Shown one piece after another: positions 34,466-46,734 of a stretch of 64,000 nt of DNA. Numbering within the stretch: the first letter of the stretch is position 1; every line of letters starts with the position of its first letter. A program made the position numbers and the translations under genes. Below the pieces are notes generated by a model. The model was not told where the DNA came from. It searched no databases and saw only the letters and a list, made by a program, of their open reading frames with translations. This stretch comes from Oenanthe sinensis (lineage: Eukaryota > Streptophyta > Magnoliopsida > Apiales > Apiaceae), in assembly GCA_028671895.1 (NCBI GenBank), contig CM053813.1:47338501-47402500 (forward strand), in the 5' to 3' direction.

Positions 34466-37400
34466 TCATCCCCATCTTATGATAACAGAACCCCATGTCA
34501 AGCCAGCCCCAAAACCAGCTACTGCAATAGTGTGGCCTGGTTGAATCCGCCCACTTCGAACAGCTTCATCCAATGCCAAAGGGATAGATGCTGCACTTGT
34601 ATTACCATAATTTGCCAAGTTTGAAATTACCCGCTCTAATGGAACTTCTAAACGATTAGCAACTGAATCAAGGATCCTCTGGTTTGCCTGCATTCAACAA
34701 ATCAATTGTAAATGTTAATTACACTCTGCATATACCACAGTGAATTTTACACCAGGTAGAAATATTTTAACAAGGGGAAATTGAACTAACTGCAGATTTG
34801 CAGCTTCAATATGGATATCTGAGTCAGCCATTCGGAACTCAGAAACATAGTTTCAGTATGTATATTAATGATTTATGGCTCATACCTGATGGAGCAGTAA
34901 CCAGTCAATGCTAGACACCGTAAGACCAGCATTCTGCAGTGCATATTCAACTGACTGTGGCACAACACGAACAGCGAATCGAAAAACCTCTTTACCATTC
35001 ATCTTTATGCATGAATATGAGGCGCGATTCGGGGGAAACCCTAATACTGAACCATTTGAGGCCGATGCATCATCCGATTCCTTTTGCTCCACGATGGCAT
35101 TCAGATGCCTGCAAAATTAGTTGAAGTTTCAAGAATAATTTGTACTAGGAGCAAAGAATTATATGCCTATGAAGGTAACAAGACAAACCTCTGACCGTCA
35201 CCGTCACTGTGCAAGTCAAAACCAAATATACAATCATCCTCGATATCACAAGCCTGCAAAGTATTTCTAATATTAGTATAAATGCAAGCATTACTTACAC
35301 GATATTCTGTTATCAGCAATAATCAGCATAAGCATTACTTATAGTTGAAGCAACCTGGAGTTGCACAAGTCATTAGCATGCAAAGGATGACATGCAATAC
35401 TAATAATCCTACCGGGTAACATAAAAGAATCAAATATGGCATGCCAGGTTCACGACCAAAAGAGTTACTTGAGGCATGTTCTAACTTGATTTAAAAATAT
35501 GGTCCTTCCAGATATTTATGTCCCATAGGTTGATCTATAGCAAGGCCCGTGGGACATATGCTTATTAGTGCTATCGGACCTATCACAATCTTAGAAGGGT
35601 GAGAACTTCCCTCACACCTATTAATAAGCATCATGCCACTTCTACAACTAATGTAGGATAACCCAACAATATCCCCTTTGACACGTCGGGCCTATAGGCC
35701 TTATACCGTGTGATTCACATATTGGGGCTCAGCACCCACTCCCATTGTGATGTGATCATACTCCCCAAGCCCACTGGAGAATGTTGAATACTGGCTCTCT
35801 TATGCCTCTGTTAGTGCTGTTAGGCCTATCTCAATCTTAAAAACTAGCTTGCAGGGTGAGGACTTCCCTCACACTTACTAATCCTTTTCCAAAACGAATT
35901 TAGGATAATCCAACAGTGTCCCCTTAACAAATAGAAATTGATAATATAATATACCAAGTATTATAAATCTTTTATTCATAAAATGATAAAATGTAAATTA
36001 TAACATTTTTCAAGAAGGTATATTCATTCAAACTCCTAAATAATCAGTATGAGTGAAACTTAGTTCTAGAATTTTGGTAATTATTCATGTAGATATGTAG
36101 GCATTTTATTTTGTGTATTTGTAACTAAAAATTTCAGAGTCCAAAATTTCTGGATCCACTACTGATTAGACAGCATAATTGACTAAGATTGTCAGAAATC
36201 TGAAAAGAAGCTATCACCTAGAATGTAGTGTTGGATCGTAATTAAAAACTACACACAACAATGGGGAAGTTATATAAATTATTAAACAAGAACAGGCAGA
36301 TTAAACCAATTAACAAAACAAGCACGAAGGTAAAACAAGACATATAAATTAGTAACTGGAAGGACAAGAGAAAAGATAGAATGCTTAGCTCTAACAGAAG
36401 CTTTACGCATACACTGATAGAACCAAACAACTGCTGAGTCGTCAAGCCTTGCAAGAAGTCTTGACTGTTCTTGAAGAGATTATTGCCCCACTACGCTGTG
36501 TTGGGTTGCAGCAATATCACTTCCAGGATAAAACAGCACAGAGTACTTCGTCCACAGATACGTAGCACTCAACAGCGACTAGCACCTCAGTTCGCCCAAA
36601 AAAAAACCTATGCACTTTATATATGCGAGGTAGGAGAAAGAGGCACAACTCAATTTGTCCGACAACCTATGCAATTTATTTTTAACTATGCAAGGTACAA
36701 GCAAGAGGCACACAAGCTAGAGGCACACATTTGCCCGACAACCTATGCAATTTATTTTTAACTATGCAAGGTACAAGCAAGAGGCACACCAGCTAGATGC
36801 ACCCAACAATTAGATGCGCACGCCTCAATATATAGGCATCTTGAGTTGCTCTTCTCTTATTCTACTCGATGTAGGATATAGAGTTTTTCAAAGAAAATAG
36901 AGTTTTGCAAGATGGGTTTTATTTGTTACTTATATTATTCAGATTAAGTAATATTAATATTACAATATATATATAGAGTCTGATTATTTAAATAATCCTT
37001 ACTCAATATATTTAATATTAATATTAAATAATCAATATAAATAAATCAAATAAATTTGCAATTAAAAGATATAAAGTACTCAATAGCATCATGTGACATA
37101 AGCATTCTACTTACACTAGTAGTTGTAAACAACACTAACACAAGATGGTATATAAACTTATTATCCTTCCTTTACAAATTCAATGTGGGACAAACCCCAC
37201 ATAACCCATTTCAAACAAGCAACTTCAACTCAATTTCTTTATGGATTACACTAAGAAAATGTCTTAGATCCAAACATGAAAGTTTAAGTCCTCATAGCAA
37301 GGAACAACTTCCATCAGTTAGTTTCCGGAAATTACATCAAGAACATATCAAAAATATGTCTTAAACTTTCCATTTTCTAACAATCCCCCACAAATCCATA

Positions 37401-40400
37401 CAGAAATGCATATCAGGTTCTACTCATGACTTGTTTTTCAGAGTTGGTACCCGTCAAGGTTTGAACCCTCCTAAGTCCTCTACTTCGATGGCTACCGGAT
37501 ATAGATGGAATGTTTCACCTTGAATCTTTATCCGTTTGGTGTAACCACACTCCATAGACGACGACAAGTCAAAGGCTATGGTGCTAATCTACGGCTTTGA
37601 GACGTTAATGGTCATATCTCGATCCTGTTCGTCGAATGCTTCGAGGAATAACCCTATCCTCTAATTGCGACCACACAATAACATTCGCTTAGCTGGGCAT
37701 CTCCAAAGATGTACTGCCAACATCTCGTCTCACGACTTGACCCCATTCAGAGTTCTTAAAACTCTTGCTAACTAGCAGTTACAGTACCTCTTGAGGTTTA
37801 CAGGGGAAAGACTCAGATACGTGAGTATCTGTATATATGTAGTAGAGGTACTACCGAATCACCCTCACAACTTGTTATTACCACATTGAATACACTTCGA
37901 GGGATCTCCTCTCAGGTGTATTGGGTTCCCGCTGTTGATGACTCAAAATGGGTTGTCAGTCCCATCCCCAACCTCGACTTAAGGACAACAGCATGCTCAA
38001 GTCCCTTAGTCAAAGGATCAGCCAGGTTATCTTGAGTTCCAATAAACTCAATAGCAATGATCCTGTCAGACACCAAACCCCTTATAGACTTTAGTCTAAC
38101 TTGGACGTGTCTCTTGGTTTTCACATTATACTTCTTACTGTTTATTTTGTCGATAGTTGTACGACTATCACAATGAACAGCAAGAGCTGGAAGCGGTTGG
38201 CTTACTACAGGAATCACAGACATAAGTCCATGCAACCATTCAGCCTCCGTCCCCGTGGCATCTAATGCACACAACTCAGCCTCAAATGTAGACCGAGTTA
38301 CAATAGTCTATCTAGCAGACTTCCAGGATATAGCTCCACCCGCAAGGGTAAATATGTATCCAGTCACTCCATTGGAACCAGATTTCTTAGCTATCCAACT
38401 TGCATCACTATATCCCTCTAGCACTCCAGGAAACCTCCTGTAATGCAAACCAAGGTAGATGGTGCCTTTCAGATATCTAAGCACTCTATCAAGAGCATCC
38501 CAATGAGTCTTGTTTGGACAGCTTGTATATCTAGCTAACTTAGACACAGAAAATGAAATATCTGGTCTAGTACCATTAGCAAGATATTGCAAACTCCCAA
38601 TAATCTGAGAATATCTTAACTGAGACACAGGAACTCCTGACTTATTCTTGACAAGCGCAACTTTTGAATCATATGGTGTGCTCGCGATTCTACAATTTGA
38701 ATAACCATACTTCTCAAGTATAGATTTCTCTATATAATGAGATTGTGACAAGGTTATTCCATCAGCTGACTGAGTCAGCTTGATACCAAGAATCACGTTA
38801 GCTTCACCCATATCTTTCATTTCAAAATGCCTTTTCAAGAAACTTTTTGTCTCGTTAATAATCTCAATATTGGTTCCAAACAACAGTATGTCATCCACAT
38901 ACAGGCACAAAATCACTTTATCATTTCCTTTAACTTTATAGTAGACACACTTGTCACTTTCATTAACTAAAAAATTCGAAGTCAAAACAGTTTCATCAAA
39001 CTTTTTGTGCCAGTCTCTAGGAGCTTGTTTCAAGCCATAGATGGACTTGACTAATTTACATACTTTCCTTTCATTACCAGAAGCAACAAATCCCTCAGGC
39101 TGATCCATATAAATCTCTTCTTCAAGATCACCATGAAGAAAAGCTGTCTTTACATCTATTTGATGTATGATAAGACCATGTACGGAAGCCAATGCAATAA
39201 GTATTCGAATTGTTGTCATCCTTGCAACAGGAGAGTATGTATCAAAATAGTCAATGCCTTCCATTTGCCTAAAACCCTTAGCTACCAGCCTAGCCTTATA
39301 CTTATCTATTGAGCCATCCGGGTTCATTTTTCTTTTGAAGATCCATTTACATCCTATAGTAGTACACCCTGAAGGGAGATCAACCAACTCCCATGTTCCG
39401 TTAGAAACAATAGAGTCAATCTCACTCTTCACAGCGCCTTTCCAGTGCCTTGACTCCGAGGAGTCCATGGCCTGCCGGAAAGTCAAAGGTTCGCCCTCGA
39501 CATTGTAAGTGATAAAATCACTTCCAAAATCCTTGACTACCTTTGCACGCTTACTCCTTCTAGGTTCCTCTACTTCGTTAAGAGTAGAGCTACTAGCAGG
39601 ATCCACCCCCACATTTGTCATCCTTTCCACATGATCAGGAATGGAACTCGATGTGCGAGTGAGATCATCATCAGAAATACCCTGAGGTATACCACTCTTC
39701 ATAGGGAATACATTCTCAAAGAATGTTGCATCACGAAACTCAACTATAGTGTTTGCCACTATCCCATCTATGTCAGATTTTAACACTAAAAATCTCATAG
39801 CGGTAGTGGTTTCAATATAGCCCAGAAAGATGCAATCAACAGTTTTCGGCCCCAGTTTCTTTCTCTTGTGTTCAGGGACAAGTACTTTTGCAAGGCAGCC
39901 CCACACACGAAGATACTTTAAACTAGCCTTTCTGCCTTTCCATAATTCATAAGGTGTCTTGTCCATATGTTTCAGAGGGACTCTGTTCAGAATATGGCAA
40001 GCCGTATTCAGAGCCTCTCCCCACATGTACTTAGGCAACCCTGAATTAATTAACATACTGTTAATCATATCTTTAAAGGTTCTGTTCTTTCGTTCTGCCA
40101 CCCCATTAGACTTAGGAGTGTATGGTGGAGTTACCTCATGAACTATACCATTGCTTTTGCAAAATTCATTAAACGAGGTTCCCATATACTCTCCACCTCT
40201 ATCAGATCTCAACCGTTTAAGTACTTTACCAGTTTGTGTTTCAGCTTCATTTTTATACATAATGAATTTATCAAGTGCTTCATCTTTATGTTTAATCAAA
40301 TAAACATGACAATATCTACTACAATCATCTATAAAGGTAATGAAATATCTTTTATTATCCTTAGTCAAAATACCACTAAATTCACATATGTCTGTGTGAA

Positions 40401-43400
40401 CTAATTCTAACACTTCTGAATCCCTAACAACGTTATGAAAGGGTTTCCTAGTTAGTTTAGCAGTCACACATACTTGACATTTAGATTTCTTTTCAATGGC
40501 ATACTTTGGAATTAGCTCTAAATTCATCATATTCTTTAGAGCACCAAAATTTAGATGACCAAGTCGTGAGTGCCATAAATCGGATGATTCAACATAATTC
40601 ACAGAAGGAATAACATTTTCATTAATAAAACTGCCCAAAACAGGCTCTACATTTATTAAGAATAATCCATCAGACAAGTAACCTTTGCCAAAAAATAAAC
40701 CATTATGCGTAATAACTACTTTATTACACTTCAAAGAAAGTTCGAAACCATTTCTAACTAAACAGCTTCCACTTATTATGTTTCTACGAATGTCAGGAAC
40801 ATGATGCACTCTAGTAAGGGATAGAATACGCCCAGAAGCAAACTTCAGGTCCACGTTTCCTACTCCAAGTACTTGAGCTGCACTAGCATTCCCCATCGTC
40901 ACTGTCATTCCTTGAACCTGTTGATAAGATACAAACAGAGTAATATCAGTACAAATATGTACATTAGCTCCAGTATCGATCAACCATTCATTTGACAGAT
41001 AAGTGGAAAGTAGTGTAGGGTTGTAGGTAACATACTCATCATTGGTTTCAGAAGCAACAGCCTCACCAACAACCATGTTAACCACAGGCCCATCAGTGGT
41101 TGCAAGCACAGTATTAGTTTGTGCTACCACATTAGGTTTCTTCGCTTTCTTTGCAGGACAGTCCTTGCTCCAATGACCAACCTGTCCACAAGACCAACAT
41201 GGTTTGTTTGCCTTTGGTTTCTTAGCCTTGTTCTTGTCATTTTTAGGCTTGTTATTCTCCTTCTTAGTGACAGACTTTCTTTTCTGTCCAACAGTCACTA
41301 CGTTCACCTTCGAACTCCCATGTTCAGCAGGCATCACATGTCCCTGTTTGGACTTGTGTTGCTCCTGCACAGAAATGTCTAACATCAAGTTAGTCCAGGT
41401 GATCTCTCCTTTCTGTCTTTTCAGGGAGAGAGCAAACTCTTCCCAAAACTTCGGGAGTTTTTCAATCACTGACATAACCTGAAACTTCTCAGGAAGGTCC
41501 ATTCCAGACTCCTTCAAAGCATGTACCAACATCTCAAATTCATGCACCTGCTCAGTCATGGATTTTGTATCCACCAGCTTAAAATCAAGGAACCTTGCAA
41601 CACTATACTTTTCCAGACCTTGTGAGTCAGTATTATGTGTCTGGTCCAGCTTCTCCCATAAGAGTTTAGCAGTGAAGGCATCCGATGAATAAACATCGAA
41701 TAGAGTGTTCGCTAAGGCTGCCAAAATAGCAGCCCTTGCCACTCCATCCTTTTCAGCCCACAAGGCATAAACCTTAACAGAGTTAGCCTGCTCTTGATTC
41801 ACAACAGGAGGATCATACTGCACCACCGACCATAGACCCTTAACCGTTAACCACAACTTCATCTTTTTCTGCCAACGAGAAAAGCCAGCACCACCGCTGA
41901 ACTTATCAGGCATACCAGACAGATCAATCGGTTGTGGAAAACGATACGTAGCCCAATCAACGGCAGCAGTAACCCCAGACCCAGACCCAGTAGCAACAAC
42001 AACAGGAGTTTTTGTTTCGTTAACCATCTTGTTAATTAACAATATATAACACTAATAATCTCTTCAAGATTGTTGGATCGTAATTAAAAACTACACACAA
42101 CAATGGGGCAGTTATATAAATTATTAAACAAGAACAGGCAGATTAAACCAATTAACAAAACAAGCACGAAGGTAAAACAAGACATATAAATTAGTAACTG
42201 GAAGGACAAGAGAAAAGATAGAATGCTTAGCTCTAACAGAAGCTTTACGCATACACTGATAGAACCAAACAACTGCTGAGTCGTCAAGCCTTGCAAGAAG
42301 TCTTGACTGTTCTTGAAGAGATTATTGCCCCACTACGCTGTGTTGGGTTGCAGCAATATCACTTCCAGGATAAAACAGCACAGAGTACTTCGTCCACAGA
42401 TACGTAGCACTCAACAGCGACTAGCACCTCAGTTCGCCCAAAAAAAAACCTATGCACTTTATATATGCGAGGTAGGAGAAAGAGGCACAACTCAATTTGT
42501 CCGACAACCTATGCAATTTATTTTTAACTATGCAAGGTACAAGCAAGAGGCACACAAGCTAGAGGCACACATTTGCCCGACAATCTATGCAATTTATTTT
42601 TAACTATGCAAGGTACAAGCAAGAGGCACACCAGCTAGATGCACCCAACAATTAGATGCGCACGCCTCAATATATAGGCATCTTGAGTTGTTCTTCTCTT
42701 ATTCTACTCGATGTGGGATATAGAGTTTTTCAAAGAAAATAGAGTTTTGCAAGATGGGTTTTATTTGTTACTTATATTATTCAGATTAAGTAATATTAAT
42801 ATTACAATATATATATATAGAGTCTGATTATTTAAATAATCCTTACTCAATATATTTAATATTAATATTAAATAATCAATATAAATAAATCAAATAAATT
42901 TGCAATTAAAAGATATAAAGTACTTAATAGCATCATGTGACATAAGCATTCTACTTACACTAGTAGTTGTAAACAACACTAACACAAGATGCTATATAAA
43001 CTTATTATCCTTCCTTTACAAATTCAATGTGGGACAAACCCCACATAACCCATTTCAAACAAGCAACTTCAACTCAATTTCTTTATGGATTACACTAAGA
43101 AAATATCTTAGATCCAAACATGAAAGTTTAAGTCCTCATAGCAAGGAACAACTTCCATCAGTTAGTTTCCGGAAATTACATCAAGAACATATCAAAAATA
43201 TGTCTTAAACTTTCCATTTTCTAACATGTAGAAACAGCAATAACATAGTACCTGAAGCAACACAGCGCCGGCAGCATCCCCAAAGAGGATACAGGTCCCT
43301 CTATCAGTCCAGTCAATAAAACGGGAAAGCGCTTCAGCCCCAACCACAAGAACATTTTTAAAGCCAGCACCTGCAATACATTGCAAGTTAGAACAAATTT

Positions 43401-46071
43401 TACCTAAAGTTTTACCCAGCTATGAACAAATTTTTACCTCGGATATAACTAGACCCTGAGACAAGACCTAAGATAAATCCACTACAAGCAGCTCTTATAT
43501 CATAGGCCAGTGGATTCTTTTTGCAACCAAGTGCTTTTGGGATCTAATATTCAATACAAAAAGGAACATAATCAAACATTAGCAAGATAAAATTATCTGA
43601 ATCAGGAAAAGGTTTATAAACACGAGACTTCAGTTGAAACCACACAAGTTAGGTTAGAAATAAATACAACCAAGAACTCAAAACTTTCATTTATTATGAC
43701 AAAGTCTTAGATGAAACCTTATGCTATGCTGAACTAAATTAAAATATTTATTTACTACACACCATAAGGTCCATCTCACTATATTTCCATGATTTGTGTC
43801 TGAAAATGACATAAATCTGCAATCAATACCTGAGTAGCACTTCCAAATAGATTCTCAGTAGTCGACGAACATAATATGACTAGGTCCACGTCATCAGGAT
43901 TAACTTCTGCCATCTCAAGAGCTTTCCTTGCTGCTTCTGCAGCCAGACCGACCAAGCTTTCAGTTCCTGTGAGGTGTACATGTCAGATTTAGACTTTAGA
44001 GAATTTTGTGCTTGTAATTAGTGTCTTATTTTCATATAAAATAGGTTTATGTGGTGCTAAAGATCAATCAATGCACAAATACCAATAAACATTCAGAGAG
44101 TTAGCTGACCGATAATTAACATGCATAGGCATCTTTTTACCTTAGGCGCAGGTTTAGGTGAAAATTGGTTAAATAGCTTTGGGTCCAACTGTAAGTAACT
44201 TCTGGTCATTCTTAAACGATCACCAAACATATGGAGAAATGGTAGCAAGATTCCCTCATAGTGAGGTAGGTAGGAAGAAGAAATTATATTTGATTACGTC
44301 CTTCATCATAAGGAATTTAGTAAGACAACAAATTCAAGTGCTGTGGTAATGGTCACATGGAGCTTGCAAAAAAAAAGTGAAAAATATACGTTGGAAGACT
44401 TTAAAAAATCCTTGGCGCTGTAGAAAGAAAAAAACCCTGGTTGAATATGCTATCTTATCAGATAGCCTTGGCGTAAGCATGCACGTCTCAGACACCCTGT
44501 AGGTTTGGGTAGCTTATAGGTTTCCCCTAAAAACTAAGAACCTCACAAAACAGAAGGAAAAGAAATCCTGGTTGAATATGCCATTTTATTAGGTAGCCAT
44601 GGCATAAGGATGCATGTCACAGACACCCTGTAGCTCTCTCTGGGTAGCTTATACTTTTCCCCTTTCAATTAATTTGTTGTTGTCAGTGTCAATCAATCCT
44701 CAATGTGAGGCTCGCCAAAATTTAAGTGTGCAATATTATTCAGAAAATTAATATTACGCTTTTGGTGCAACGAAACGTTTACTCTTTATTCCAAAGGGAA
44801 AATGCTTATTAATAGATAGCACTTAACAGTTACGATAGTTAACAAACAATGCCAGAAAAGCAATGAAGGACCTTTGCAATAGAGTTAGTATAAGATTTCG
44901 AATTGTTTATCCAGAGATATATGTAAGCAATTATTAAATGTAATATCTTGCCTGAAATAATCCGTCGATTCCGTATTCCTGTGCGAGTGCAGATCCATTC
45001 ATCATTGGTTTCAACAATTCTCGCAAGATCATCATTGGATACTTTTAAATTTGGAACTGCAGAACCGCATCCAACTAGTTTGCAGCCTTTACTGACAAAC
45101 CTGTAAATATAAGTAATGTACATCAGCAAAGGGAAAAGGAAGCTTCTTGTAATTACGTTTTCAATCCTTAATCAGCTTCATCATGCTAACGAGAAACTTC
45201 TATACAAGATGAAAGTGGAAATTACTACAAAATGGCAAATTGAGATGGGTTTCTAGAAACAGCAAAACTTGACAAAATTGTAAGGAACATTAAGATCAAA
45301 GTCAAAGCTGGTCAAGGTACTAAGACTTGGCAATTGGCATACCTTCCGAAGCATCACATAAACAGTTAAACACAAACACAGATGTATTCACAAGTAGAAC
45401 GACGGTACATACATTAAGATTCCATCAATAACATAGCGAAAGGTATGATCATATAGACTACAAATCTTAACTTGCAGGAGAGCAATAAGACTTGACAAGG
45501 CATGAAGACAAACATACAGCATGATCAATCTTCGGGCACTTAGGGACACATTACTCAATTACTGGAATGATACACATTATCAAATCATAATCATTCACAA
45601 AACAATCACAATACCAGCAAGTCCAAAGCAAATATATACACAACTCAAAATTTACAACCAATTTACGATAACTCAATCACTAAACTGCAAAATTCAAATT
45701 TTTGTCACGGTTCAGAATGCAAAATTCAACATATTCTAAATATTAAAAAGAAAAAAAGAAAAACTCAACTAAATTGCACCAGAACCCACATTTGTCAAAT
45801 AAAGTACAACCAACATAAGATAAATTCAACCACTAAACCAAACACATATGATCAATGCACATATCAATTTACAAAAACCAAATAATAAAAAAAATTACCT
45901 GGGCACCCTAGATTCATTAGCAGAAACACCTTCAACACTGCTAGAACACATCACTCTTGTAGAGACACCCTCATTTGACCAAACCCCATTTCGATATACA
46001 CCTATACATGTATTAATCTTCTCTCCAACACTCTGCACTGAAGGTGTAAACAACCCATATACATTGGCCAT
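34466..46071 (-). CDS. KASIII: Plastid 3-ketoacyl-ACP synthase III, 8 exons
   Basis: Condenses acetyl-CoA with malonyl-ACP to start plastid fatty acid synthesis. Exons: 46071-45899, 45100-44952, 43966-43830, 43543-43438, 43370-43252, 35253-35189, 35108-34886, 34687-34466; all phases agree, giving 397 residues. The first 60 residues, starting MANVYGLFTPSV, are Ser/Val-rich and fit a chloroplast transit peptide. The mature enzyme begins KGCKLVGCGSAVP. The catalytic triad is intact: Cys in RAACSGF, His in LLLHQAN, Asn in NYGNTSA; the C-terminus is GAGLTWGSVIIRWG. Intron 2 has a GC donor (CAG then GCAAGA). Intron 5 is 8 kb long because a Copia element sits 20 bases inside its 5' end. The coding sequence is undamaged, so the gene should work if the intron is spliced. 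Confidence 0.95.
35549..35930. repeat. Diverged direct repeat in KAS III intron 5
   Basis: Blocks near 35564-35668 and 35811-35926 share TTAGTGCT.T..GGCCTAT, TC.CAATCTTA, GGTGAG.ACTTCCCTCACAC and TAGGATAA.CCAACA. They may be remnants of one older transposable element into which the Copia neighbour was not inserted. Confidence 0.5.
36229..37382 (-). repeat. Copia 3' LTR
   Basis: 1154 bp, nearly identical to 42071-43226. In element sense it contains a TATA box (TATATAAAG), a 76-bp tandem repeat upstream of it and, further downstream, the segment matching the primer site. Confidence 0.97.
36661..36790 (-). repeat. Tandem repeat in the LTR U3 region
   Basis: GACAACCTATGCAATTTATT and the following 33 bases occur at 36661 and again at 36737, a period of 76. 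In element sense both lie just upstream of the TATA box, the place of enhancer repeats in other LTR elements. The other LTR has the same pair near 42503 and 42579. Confidence 0.8.
37383..37395 (-). other. Copia polypurine tract
   Basis: In element sense ATTTGTGGGGGAT lies directly before the 3' LTR, the expected position of the plus-strand primer. Confidence 0.7.
37912..42027 (-). pseudogene. Copia gag-pol polyprotein with one in-frame TAG
   Basis: Single frame of 1372 codons from ATG 42027 (MVNETKTPVVVA). Gag is followed by the zinc knuckle CWSCGQVGHWSKDC, protease WLIDTGANVHIC, pre-integrase DLWHSRLGHLNF, integrase with HTDICEFSG, RSDRGGEYMG and SNGVAERKN, reverse transcriptase with QIDVKTAFLHGDLEEEIYM and LYVDDILLFG, and RNase H with YSDASWIAKKS. 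The only break is TAG at 38310-38308 inside RNase H, where family members normally have Gln or Lys after WKSAR; the frame then continues TRSTFEAEL to IGTQDNLADPLTKGL. A single C-to-T change of CAG would produce it. Everything else is open, so the copy is young. Confidence 0.95.
42054..42069 (-). other. Putative primer-binding site complementary to the LTR (self-priming)
   Basis: In element sense, one base after the 5' LTR end, TCTTGAAGAGATTATT occupies the primer site. Its exact reverse complement AATAATCTCTTCAAGA lies in the LTR (element-sense copy at 42326-42311, also 36484-36469), downstream of the TATA box and so inside the transcript. No TGG-starting tRNA site is seen here. Confidence 0.6.
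42071..43226 (-). repeat. Copia 5' LTR
   Basis: 1156 bp. In element sense the TATA box is at 42465-42457, implying a start near 42430, about 105 nt upstream of the segment complementary to the primer site. Confidence 0.97.
42457..42465 (-). promoter_or_regulatory. Copia LTR TATA box
   Basis: TATATAAAG on the minus strand in the 5' LTR, preceded by the 76-bp tandem repeats. It would drive transcription in the same direction as KAS III. Confidence 0.55.
44433..44665. repeat. Two-copy repeat in KAS III intron 2
   Basis: CCTGGTTGAATATGC at 44436 and 44567 each open a block containing GATAGCC/GGTAGCC, TTGGCGTAAG/ATGGCATAAG, CAGACACCCTGTAG and GGGTAGCTTATA. The copies are about 85 per cent alike by eye. 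Confidence 0.65.
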
Positions 46072-46526
46072 TTTGTCTATGTATATGTATGTATATATCA
46101 AGAATTTAAAAATCAGATTTTTGTATAGAGTAGATACAAGAAAAGTAATACAGTTAGGATCTTTACTTCTTTAGCTTGGGTTAGGTAATGTAATGACAAG
46201 AAAATAAAGAACAGTTGATGACTATATACGTACACGTAAGACCCCAAGATACAAAAAAGTCCAATGGTGTTTAAATTTTTTTGCATAAAAGCTTAGAAGT
46301 TAATAAGTTTATAAAAATCGAATCGAACTCTTTTGTGTTTAAATACAAACTTAACAAATTTTTCAAGATAATCGAATTTAATCTCATTTGAAACATTAGT
46401 TATATTTAAAATAATATTTATAATAATTTTATATAATTTTTCATTAATTTAAATCATGTTACCAGAGTAATTTATACTAATTCTATTTAAGTGATTTGTA
46501 CGTGAGTCATGTTGTCATATTTCTTA

Positions 46527-46734
46527 CTCCCTCCGTCCCACTCAATTATTTACGTTTCGGATAGAAGATTCCATACGCATTTTAAGGTGCATATAAAGTA
46601 TAGTTCCATAACTTATTTTTAAGATTTTAAAAAAAATCTTAAAAATAAGTTATGGAATTATACTTTATATGCATCTTAAAATGCGTGTCGGACCTTCTCT
46701 CCGAAAAGTAAACAATTGAGTGGGACGGAGGTAG
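46527..46734. mobile_element. Stowaway-type MITE, 208 bp
   Basis: CTCCCTCCGTCCCACTCAAT at one end and the inverse ATTGAGTGGGACGGAGGTAG at the other, flanked by TA. The interior is an almost perfect palindrome centred near 46628. Confidence 0.93.

Larger units (their letters stand above)
36229..43226 (-). mobile_element. Copia LTR retrotransposon, 7.0 kb, complete
   Basis: Two LTRs (36229-37382 and 42071-43226) begin TG and end CA and differ by 7 substitutions and one 2-bp indel, about 0.6 per cent. Target duplication TGTAG occurs at 36224-36228 and 43227-43231. The order protease, integrase, reverse transcriptase, RNase H on the minus strand is that of Ty1/Copia. A purine tract precedes the 3' LTR. 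The expected tRNA primer site is absent and replaced by a 16-nt sequence complementary to the LTR itself. The element lies in intron 5 of KAS III in the sense orientation. Confidence 0.97.

Noticed and set aside
38274..42042. Plus-strand frames of 60-92 codons inside the Copia body
   Set aside because: All are shadows of the minus-strand polyprotein.
36242..43208. Frames of 70, 96 and 102 codons present twice with near-identical sequence
   Set aside because: They lie in the two LTRs, and their conservation only reflects that LTRs are copies of each other.
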